A stretch of DNA of 64,000 nt from Bradyrhizobium sp. BR13661 (GTDB taxonomy: Bacteria > Pseudomonadota > Alphaproteobacteria > Rhizobiales > Xanthobacteraceae): contig NZ_JARXWB010000038.1 of the NCBI RefSeq assembly GCF_029892425.1, positions 1 through 64,000 of the forward strand. The letters run 5' to 3'. Each line of letters begins with the position of its first letter. Within the stretch, counting starts at the first letter, position 1. The position numbers were made by a program, and so were the translations under genes. A model generated the notes under the pieces. The model did no database searches. It saw nothing but the letters and a program-made list of their open reading frames with translations, and was not told the DNA's origin. Below are positions 56,149-64,000 of this stretch, piece after piece.

Positions 56149-57516
56149 ATGCCAAATCCACAGGATCGGACCGCCGCGCCGGATTGCTACCACATTGCGG
56201 CTCCCGCCATGAACGCCGGGGAAGATCTCCGACGACGCCTGCACCTCGCCTTACGTATTGCCAAGCGAACGCTGCAGGTCCTTGGCAAGGACGGATTTGA
56301 CGGTGCAGAGGTTCCGGATGGAAATTTCGCTGCGGAAAAGCCGATCGCCGAGACGGCGATGCTGCTGCATGTGGCCGCGCGCCACGCGCCCGATGCTGCC
56401 ACGACGGCACTGCTGCGAGATCTCGTCCCCTATGCGCGTTCGCCACGGATGCGCTGGGACGTCGTACGCTATCCGTCGGTCTGCCTGCAACTGGCGACGC
56501 CACATATCCTGCTGAGCGCGCTCGGGCATGCCGACCCCGACTTCGACGACCTGCTGGAGAGCAGCTGGTCGGCGTCCGCACGGTCCGGGCACGAAGTGGT
56601 GCCTTACCGCGAGCTCGAACTGCTCTGGTTGCACGCGCTGTGGCGCAACGAGGAGCCGAGCCTTGCATTTGAGCAGATCGCACGTAAGACGGCGCTCGGA
56701 AACCCGATTGATCTGTTGAACGGAACACGCGAGGACGCCTACGCGGTCACGCATGCCCCGATGTATGCCACCAATTTCGGGGGTTGGGCGTTGACCTTGC
56801 CACGGCCGCGCGACGAGTTTCTCGACGAGGCAGGGTCCGTACTCGCCCGCGCGCTCGTTATCGAGGACTATGACCTTGCGGCTGAAGCGCTGATGGTGTG
56901 GCCGCTGCTGTCGTCGACCTGGAGTCCGGGCGCTGCGTTCGGCTTTCGCGTCGCCGCCTCGCTGGAGGACAAGGTCGGATTTCTTCCCGCAGGACGTTCG
57001 GGGCCGGGCCAGATCCAGCGATTGAAGGGGCACGACAAGACCAGATGCGCGCTCGCAAGCTCCTATCACACGGCCTACGTGATGGGCATGTTGTGCGCGG
57101 TGTCGCTCAAGGACGACATGCCGTCGCCGTTCGAAATCGCCGGCACCGCATACCCGATGGATCTCGTCGAGATGTTGTATGCTGAGATACCCAAGACGGG
57201 TGCGCATTGGGAGGACGTTTTCCTGTCGCTTAACGCGTACGAGCAGGCGGCACTGGCGCCGTTTCTGCTCGACGTCGCGCTGATGCAATCAAGCCGGAGT
57301 GGCGACGCCGCACGGATGGTGCATCTGCTGCAAACGGCCGTGACGCACGGCATGGCGGACACCAGTTTGTGCAGTCAGGCTGCCGAATATCTCTCGCGAC
57401 TGGGCGCGCTGGTGGGCGTCAGCGAGAAGGGCGCGCTGGCCTATCGCGAGCGCGAGACCTGGTCCGTGGTCGTTCCCTGGACGTTGCCGGAGGAGAGGCG
57501 GTCGTCGACCGCATAG
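56149..57516 (+). CDS. Uncharacterised 455-aa protein (DUF6895-like?)
   Basis: The ATG at 56149 with a GTGAGG site was preferred over an upstream TTG. All-helical, soluble, no signal peptide. Notable segments: VPYARSPRMRWDVVRYPSVC, LQLATPHILLSALGHADPDF, TREDAYAVTHAPMYATNFGG, HDKTRCALASSYHTAYVMGM and AYEQAALAPFLLDVAL. The repeated His-rich loops (THAPMYATNF, SYHTAYVMG) look like conserved functional sites. From memory this pattern resembles the DUF6895 family of actinobacteria, but I am not sure. It follows a small protein gene and overlaps the hydrolase gene on the other strand by 76 bases. Confidence 0.7.
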   Translation: MPNPQDRTAAPDCYHIAAPAMNAGEDLRRRLHLALRIAKRTLQVLGKDGFDGAEVPDGNFAAEKPIAETAMLLHVAARHAPDAATTALLRDLVPYARSPRMRWDVVRYPSVCLQLATPHILLSALGHADPDFDDLLESSWSASARSGHEVVPYRELELLWLHALWRNEEPSLAFEQIARKTALGNPIDLLNGTREDAYAVTHAPMYATNFGGWALTLPRPRDEFLDEAGSVLARALVIEDYDLAAEALMVWPLLSSTWSPGAAFGFRVAASLEDKVGFLPAGRSGPGQIQRLKGHDKTRCALASSYHTAYVMGMLCAVSLKDDMPSPFEIAGTAYPMDLVEMLYAEIPKTGAHWEDVFLSLNAYEQAALAPFLLDVALMQSSRSGDAARMVHLLQTAVTHGMADTSLCSQAAEYLSRLGALVGVSEKGALAYRERETWSVVVPWTLPEERRSSTA

Positions 57517-58583
57517 AGCGTGCAAGTCGGCGACCATTTCATGCAGGCCGCGAGGGAATCGCGCTCGGCGTCCTCCACCGTGTTGCGGCCCGAGCGCCAG
57601 CCGTAGCCGCCGTTCGGCGACACCGCAAAAGCCTTGTGCGGCGAGGTGCTGGCCAGATAGCGGGCGAATTCGGCTTTCGCCGCGTCGTTGAAATGGCTCG
57701 GCGGCGGCAGTGGATCGGGTGGGCTCAGCATCTCCCGGGCAAGCCCGCGCTCGCGCAGGAAGGCGTCGAGATAGGGCGTCCATTGCGGGCGGCTCTCCAC
57801 GGAATAGAGATAGTGGCCGTCATCGCCGTAAGGCGGCGCGGTGACGAACTTTGCGTTGCCGCCGCCGGCACGAAAGCCATCATGGAACCGGCGCGCCAGA
57901 TCGGGGCCGAAATAGGAATCGTTGCTGGAATAGACCCAGAGCATCGGCACCCGTGAGGTCTTGCCGAAGGTCGCGAAGGCCTGCACCAGTCCGTTCGGAT
58001 TGCAGACCTCGTCATCGTCGAGCGAGCCGCGGCCGCCGGCAAAGCTGATCGCGGCGGCGAGGCCGGCAGGCGCCTGTGCGGTGAGCGCGACCGTGGCAAG
58101 ACCGCCGGCGGAATGGCCAGCCGCGATCATGCCTGTCGTGGTGACGTCGGAGCGGCGCGCCATCGCATCGATTGCGGCGCGCAAGTCTGCAACGGAAACC
58201 GCTGCCGCCGGCAAGTAAGCGGCGTTGGCGCAGCCGCCAACGCTGTCGACGCGCCCGCCCGGCGAGGTGCCATAGCCGCGCCGCATCACGATCAGCGCGG
58301 CAAAGCCGCGCCGGGCATATTCCAGCGCGATGCCGTAATAGTGGTGGGCCGACATGGTGGCGCGGTCGGCAAAGCTGCGCGGCGAGCCGTGGCTGAGCAG
58401 CGCCAGCGGATAGCGCCTGGTGCCATCAGGGCGGACCAGGAACGCCTCCAGCCCCTGCGGTCCGGCCGCCGCCATCGGGATGCGCAGGTCCTCGATGTAG
58501 AACTGGGCGGCGTTCGCGGGAGCCGCAGCCCACGCTATGGCGAGCAAGATCAACACGGGCAGACGCCAGCGCGCGAAATCCAT
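57441..58583 (-). CDS. Exported alpha/beta hydrolase
   Basis: The ATG at 58583 gives MDFARWRLPVLILLAIAWAA, a signal peptide; 380 aa. The serine-hydrolase elbow is AAGHSAGGLATVA, the oxyanion region is LALLSHGSPRSF, and a likely catalytic His is in DDGHYLYSVE. Overall it resembles dienelactone-hydrolase-like or acetyl-esterase-like proteins, acting in the periplasm. A C-terminal extension after FARYLAST (YGWRSGRNTVEDAERDSLAA) is a short conserved-looking domain with two Cys (ACMKWSPTC). The 3' end overlaps the convergent unknown gene. Confidence 0.82.
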   Translation of the reverse strand: MDFARWRLPVLILLAIAWAAAPANAAQFYIEDLRIPMAAAGPQGLEAFLVRPDGTRRYPLALLSHGSPRSFADRATMSAHHYYGIALEYARRGFAALIVMRRGYGTSPGGRVDSVGGCANAAYLPAAAVSVADLRAAIDAMARRSDVTTTGMIAAGHSAGGLATVALTAQAPAGLAAAISFAGGRGSLDDDEVCNPNGLVQAFATFGKTSRVPMLWVYSSNDSYFGPDLARRFHDGFRAGGGNAKFVTAPPYGDDGHYLYSVESRPQWTPYLDAFLRERGLAREMLSPPDPLPPPSHFNDAAKAEFARYLASTSPHKAFAVSPNGGYGWRSGRNTVEDAERDSLAACMKWSPTCTLYAVDDRLSSGNVQGTTTDQVSRSR

Positions 58584-58680
58584 GCGTAGATGATTCTCCG
58601 TGGCCGCGCGGACCATAGCAGAACCGCATGACCCGGCGAACCGGCGTCGATCGGATCGATCTACCGTTCGCTCCGATCGT

Positions 58681-59052
58681 TCACCTCAACGCCTGAAGAA
58701 AGGCGATGACATTGGACCGGTCTGCGGGGTTCGGCAGCCCCTTGAAGAACATCTTGACGCCGTGGAGGTCGCCGCGAGGGTCGGCCAGATAGGCGTCCAG
58801 CGTCGTTGGTGTCCAGGCCTCCTTGTTGGCCTTCATGGCATCAGAATAGGCGAAGTCCGGGACGGAAGCAGGCTTGCGACCGACGACATTCCAGAGACTT
58901 GGGCCGACCTTGTTGACCCCGATCGTTGCGGCGTGGCAGTTCTCGCAGGTTCGCTGGAAGATGACCTTCCCCGCGGCGGGATCGCCTTCCGCGGCGGCGG
59001 CGGGCCACGCCAAGCCGGCCAGAACCAGCGTGAAAATCAGACGTCCAAACAT
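58681..59052 (-). CDS. Class I cytochrome c (c2/c550-like)
   Basis: 123 aa with a signal peptide (MFGRLIFTLVLAGLAWPAAA). Haem binding: RTCENCHAATIGVNKVGPSL (CxxCH with the usual later GPSLWNVVGR segment); the sixth ligand is Met in GVKMFFKGLP. It ends with the helix RSNVIAFLQALR. It is a soluble periplasmic electron carrier. It lies alone between the hydrolase and phosphoglucomutase genes. Confidence 0.92.
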   Translation of the reverse strand: MFGRLIFTLVLAGLAWPAAAAEGDPAAGKVIFQRTCENCHAATIGVNKVGPSLWNVVGRKPASVPDFAYSDAMKANKEAWTPTTLDAYLADPRGDLHGVKMFFKGLPNPADRSNVIAFLQALR

Positions 59053-59373
59053 GGCGATCGCCCCACTAACGGGAATCTGCCGGTGAATCCTGCAAGTCCC
59101 GGCTTTCGTTCATCAAACGGGGAGCATCGTGCTTCACGTCGGGCAACGGCGTCCTTGTTCTGCATCAACCGATACCCGGCACCAAAGTACGAGATCGCCA
59201 AAGTCCGAGATCGCCATGCGCAATGTCCGACGGATCGCTCCCTGGAGGATCGGCGTTGTCTATGGATCGTTGACCGGGGGGTGGCATTTGACAGATTTGG
59301 CAATCGGCTTGGCGACGAGACGGCCGATGGTATGGTGGTCCAGATTGTCGTTTGAAGGCACGGAGAGTTCCCA
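59053..59373. other. Intergenic region, nothing coding seen
   Basis: Promoter space for the cytochrome c and phosphoglucomutase genes, which diverge here; a short AT-poor direct repeat (aagtacgagatcgccaaagtccgagatcgcc, units agtNcgagatcgcc) is present at about 59184-59214. Confidence 0.4.
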
Positions 59374-61020
<1,647 letters not shown>

Positions 61021-61077
61021 CTCTCTGAGTCAGGACCTTTGGTGCTCCTCCGAGGGAGGAGGCATCGTATCCGACGG

Positions 61078-61183
61078 TGTCATCACCCGCGAAAGCGGGT
61101 GATCCAGTACGCCGGGGCCCCGGTTGTGTGAACCTAACGTCCGCCGCGGAGTACTGGATTCCCCGCTTCCGCGGGGAATGACA
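61078..61183. repeat. Intergenic palindromic repeat (Bradyrhizobium REP type)
   Basis: The element begins TGTCATCACCCGC...GATCCAGTAC and ends GTACTGGAT...GGGGAATGACA, forming a long imperfect inverted repeat whose arms each hold a smaller GC hairpin (acccgcgaaagcgggt; ccccgcttccgcgggg). Elements of this form are abundant between genes in Bradyrhizobium. It may act as a 3'-end stabiliser or terminator for pgm. Confidence 0.75.
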
Positions 61184-61194
61184 TGCGGTTAGAT

Positions 61195-61279
61195 ATGTAT
61201 ACATCATTATGAATATAGGTATTATAGTAGGCCTATTTAGGCCTTGAACGATTCTATCCCTCCGCTATTGTATACACAA
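61195..61279. promoter_or_regulatory. Two GTATAC palindromes, probable GntR-type operator region of the van operon
   Basis: ATGTATACAT (61195-61204, perfect palindrome) and TTGTATACACAA (61268-61279) lie upstream of the vanA start. GntR/FCD regulators, including VanR types, bind short palindromes of the ATTGKATMCAAT kind. A regulator of that class is encoded in the operon, so autoregulation is likely. Confidence 0.6.
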
Positions 61280-61307
61280 CGCATACATAAGCTCAGGGAG
61301 ACCGCCG

Positions 61308-62357
61308 GTGACTAAACCCTTCCCCATGAACGCCTGGTACGCCGCCGCCTGGGACGCCGACGTGAAGCCGGCGCTGTTGCCGCGGACGATCTGCGGCAAG
61401 CATGTCGTGATGTACCGGAAGGCCGATGGCTCGGCGACCGCGCTTGAGGATGCCTGCTGGCATCGCCTGGTGCCGCTGTCGAAGGGCCGGCTCGAGGGCG
61501 ATACAGTCGTCTGCGGCTATCACGGCCTGAAATTCAACGCGCAAGGGCGCTGCACCTTCATGCCCTCGCAGGAGACCATCAACCCGTCGGCCTGCGTCCG
61601 CGCCTATCCCGTGGTCGAGCGTCACCGCTACGTCTGGCTCTGGATGGGCGATCCTGCGCTGGCCGATCCCGCGCTCATCCCCGACATGCACTGGAATCAC
61701 GATCCGGCCTGGGCCGGCGACGGCAAGACCATCCGCGTCAACTGCGACTACCGCCTCGTGCTCGACAATCTCATGGACCTCACCCACGAGACCTTCGTGC
61801 ACGGCTCCTCCATCGGCAATGACGCGGTGGCCGAAGCGCCGTTCGACGTCACCCATGGCGAGAAGACGGTGACGGTGACGCGCTGGATGCGCGACATCGA
61901 GGCGCCGCCGTTCTGGGCCAAGCAACTCGGCAAGCCCGGCCTCGTCGACCGCTGGCAGATCATCCGTTTCGAGGCGCCGTGCACCATCGCCATCGACGTC
62001 GGCGTGGCACCTAGCGGCACCGGCGCGCCGGAAGGCGACCGCTCGCAGGGCGTCAACGGCTTCGTGCTCAACACCATCACGCCAGAGACCGAGAAGACCT
62101 GCCATTATTTCTGGGCCTTCGTCCGCAACTACCAGATCGGCGAGCAGCGCATCACCACCGAGATCCGCGAGGGCGTCTCCGGCATCTTCCGCGAGGACGA
62201 GCTGATCCTCGAGGCGCAGCAGCGCGCGATGGACGAGAACCCCGATCGCATCTTCTACAACCTCAACATCGACGCCGGCGCGATGTGGACGCGCAGGCTG
62301 ATCGACAAGATGGTGGCGAAGGAAAACGGACCGCAGCACCTGCAGGCCGCGGAGTAG
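61308..62357 (+). CDS. vanA: Vanillate O-demethylase oxygenase subunit
   Basis: GTG at 61308 with CAGGGAG upstream; 349 aa. Rieske centre: DACWHRLVPLSKG with C-x-H, then VVCGYHGLKF with C-x2-H. The mononuclear iron site is in the segment LDNLMDLTHETFVHG (two His, Asp). It demethylates vanillate to protocatechuate and formaldehyde using electrons from VanB. The regulator starts 3 bases after its stop, and the reductase follows. The order vanA-regulator-vanB is a clear operon. Confidence 0.9.
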   Translation: MTKPFPMNAWYAAAWDADVKPALLPRTICGKHVVMYRKADGSATALEDACWHRLVPLSKGRLEGDTVVCGYHGLKFNAQGRCTFMPSQETINPSACVRAYPVVERHRYVWLWMGDPALADPALIPDMHWNHDPAWAGDGKTIRVNCDYRLVLDNLMDLTHETFVHGSSIGNDAVAEAPFDVTHGEKTVTVTRWMRDIEAPPFWAKQLGKPGLVDRWQIIRFEAPCTIAIDVGVAPSGTGAPEGDRSQGVNGFVLNTITPETEKTCHYFWAFVRNYQIGEQRITTEIREGVSGIFREDELILEAQQRAMDENPDRIFYNLNIDAGAMWTRRLIDKMVAKENGPQHLQAAE

Positions 62358-62360
62358 TTC

Positions 62361-63107
62361 ATGGCCGAGGTCGACCGCTCCGTCTCGCAGACCGTGAAGG
62401 CGCAGCTCGCGCTGCGCGATCAGATCCTGTCGGGCGCCTTACGGCCCGGCGAGCGCATCTCCGAGCTCCAGGCGGTGGAAACCACCGGCGCCTCGCGCAC
62501 CCCGGTGCGCATGGCGCTGGTGCGGCTGGAGGAGGAGGGGCTCCTTGAAGCCATCCCCTCCGGCGGCTTCATGGTGAAGGCGTTTTCCGAGCGCGACATT
62601 TCCGACTCCATCGAGCTGCGCGGCACGCTGGAAGGCCTTGCCGCACGCTTCGCCGCCGAACGCGGTGTCTCCGCGCGCGAGCTCGAGCCGCTCAAGGAAT
62701 GCCATCTCGCGATCGATGACCTCCTGCGTCCGGTGCCGATCTCGGTCGACGCCTTCTCGGCCTATGTCACGCTGAACGCGCGCTTCCATGCGCTGCTCAC
62801 TGAGCTCTCGCGCAGCCCGCCTTTGATCCGGCAGATCGACCGCGCTTCCGCGCTGCCCTTCGCGTCCCCAAGCGGCTTCGTGATGGCGCAGTCGGCATTG
62901 CCCGAAGCACAGCAGATCCTGATCATCGGGCAGGAGCACCATCGCATCGTGATCGACGCCATCGAAAATCGCGAAGGCGCACGCGCCGAGGCCATCATGC
63001 GCGAGCACGCGCGCCTCGCGGTGCGCAATCTGCGGCTCGCACTGCGCAACCGTACCCATCTTGATCTCTTGCCGGCGCTCGCGCTGATCAAGACCGCAAC
63101 CGATTGA
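62361..63107 (+). CDS. vanR: GntR-family (FCD) regulator of the van operon
   Basis: 248 aa. The winged helix-turn-helix is LRDQILSGALRPGERISELQ then AVETTGASRTPVRMALVRLE; the FCD ligand domain has ELRGTLEGLAARFAAERG, NARFHALLTELSRSPP and HHRIVIDAIENREGARAEAI with metal-site His residues. By position it should repress vanAB until vanillate is bound. Its start lies 3 bases after vanA and its stop 10 bases before vanB, so it is co-transcribed with its targets. Confidence 0.85.
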   Translation: MAEVDRSVSQTVKAQLALRDQILSGALRPGERISELQAVETTGASRTPVRMALVRLEEEGLLEAIPSGGFMVKAFSERDISDSIELRGTLEGLAARFAAERGVSARELEPLKECHLAIDDLLRPVPISVDAFSAYVTLNARFHALLTELSRSPPLIRQIDRASALPFASPSGFVMAQSALPEAQQILIIGQEHHRIVIDAIENREGARAEAIMREHARLAVRNLRLALRNRTHLDLLPALALIKTATD

Positions 63108-63117
63108 GGGCAATGCC

Positions 63118-64000
63118 ATGCGCTTCGTCGAAACCTGGATTCCCGCAACGCTGGTGTCGACGCGCGATCTGTCGCCCGGCATCCGCGAGTTCCTGATCCT
63201 GCCCGACCAGTTTGATGGCGCCGCCTATCCGGTCGGCAGTCACATCAATGTCAGCGTCACCATCGGTGGCCTGCCGGAAACGCGATCCTATTCGCTGGTC
63301 GGCGAAGCCTCGCCGCGCGGCTTGCGGATCGCGGTGCGCCGTGCGGAAGATTCCCGCGGTGGCTCGCGCTACATGTGGCAGCTCGCGCCCGGCGCGCGGC
63401 TGGACGTCACTCGCCCGGCCTCGCTCGTCGCCGTCGACTGGGGGCGCGACAACTATTGCCTGATCGCCGGCGGCATCGGTATCACACCAATCCTCGGGGC
63501 CGCGCAGGCGCTGGCGCGCCGTGGCGCCAACGTCACGCTGCATTACGCCGTGCGCAGCCGCGCGGATGCCGCCTATCTCGATGATCTCTCCAGCATGCTC
63601 GGCGACCGCCTGGTCGTCCACGCCAGCGATGAAGGGCAACGCCTCGATCTCGACGGGCTGTTTGCTTCGCTGCCGAAGGGCACGCTGACCCTGTTCTGCG
63701 GCCCGATGCGCATGCTCGATGCCGCCCGCCACGCCAGGATCGATGCGGGCCATCCGCTGTCTGATCTCCGCTACGAGACCTTCGGCTCCAGCGGCACGCT
63801 GCCGACCGAAGCCTTTCGCGTGCGCCTGAAGGGCTCTGATATCGAACTCGAAATCCCGCGCGAGCGTTCGATGCTCGATGTTCTCAACGCCAGCGGCTTC
63901 GAGGTGATCTCCGACTGCAAGCGCGGCGAATGCGGCCTCTGCGCCATCGACGTCGTCGCCGTCGACGGCGAGATCGACCATCGCGACGTCTTCTTCAGCG
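63118..64000 (+). CDS. vanB: Vanillate O-demethylase reductase subunit (3' end outside window)
   Basis: ATG at 63118, no stop before the window end; about 294 residues visible. FMN-binding barrel (YPVGSHINVSVTIGGLPETR, SYSLVGEAS), NAD-binding part (YCLIAGGIGITPILGAAQAL, LFCGPMRMLDAARH) and the start of a plant-type 2Fe-2S domain (ISDCKRGECGLCAIDVV). It passes electrons from NADH to VanA. The last Cys of the cluster lies beyond the window. Confidence 0.92.
   Translation, partial: MRFVETWIPATLVSTRDLSPGIREFLILPDQFDGAAYPVGSHINVSVTIGGLPETRSYSLVGEASPRGLRIAVRRAEDSRGGSRYMWQLAPGARLDVTRPASLVAVDWGRDNYCLIAGGIGITPILGAAQALARRGANVTLHYAVRSRADAAYLDDLSSMLGDRLVVHASDEGQRLDLDGLFASLPKGTLTLFCGPMRMLDAARHARIDAGHPLSDLRYETFGSSGTLPTEAFRVRLKGSDIELEIPRERSMLDVLNASGFEVISDCKRGECGLCAIDVVAVDGEIDHRDVFFS

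Overview
The window reads as chromosomal DNA of an alphaproteobacterium in the Bradyrhizobium/Rhodopseudomonas group. I infer this from protein content (vanA-GntR-vanB order, Bradyrhizobium-like excisionase/integrase pair, very large Ig/RTX-type surface proteins, NodT-type outer-membrane factor), the high-GC coding style and an intergenic palindrome of the type common in that group. No database search was possible; all names rest on motifs and recall.

Layout. 1-3131: 3' end of a giant secreted surface protein (Ig-like repeats, nidogen-like domain, RTX-type block, beta-helix). 3132-6048: sparse region with small hypotheticals and one frameshifted secreted-protein gene. 6049-12669: signalling and redox block: a membrane GGDEF-EAL protein divergent from a PstS-like binding protein, then a ferredoxin/flavin reductase behind a cytochrome b561 fused to an ethylbenzene-dehydrogenase-type haem domain. 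13224-13642: overlapping small gene pair. 13834-15256: a Tn5/IS4-like insertion sequence with clear ends and a 10-bp target duplication, transposase frameshifted. 15280-25104: accessory, decaying DNA: an excisionase/tyrosine-integrase pair, an NYN-domain protein, and remnants of GDP-mannose dehydratase, GDP-fucose synthase, histidine kinase, response regulators, integrase and XRE regulators, mixed with small hypothetical genes. 25381-27593: small secreted or membrane proteins. 27619-33696: an HME-type RND efflux operon (adaptor, pump, outer-membrane factor). 33995-35071: tandem degenerate repeats encoding short hydrophobic peptides. 35395-37025: small genes and a FitAB/VapBC-like toxin-antitoxin pair whose antitoxin has no visible start codon. 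37065-50887: a LuxR-type regulator divergent from a 4195-residue adhesin; this segment is flanked by 44-bp direct repeats of the toxin gene's 3' end. 51382-64000: ordinary chromosomal genes (aldose epimerase, acyltransferase, response regulator, lytic transglycosylase, unknown two-gene unit, hydrolase, cytochrome c, phosphoglucomutase) and the vanillate O-demethylase operon vanA-regulator-vanB, cut by the window end.

The two observations I rate most worth pursuit are the tandem array of short hydrophobic peptide genes upstream of the efflux operon (about 34.1-35.0 kb) and the 44-bp duplication bracketing the regulator-adhesin module, which looks like the scar of a 14-kb acquisition.
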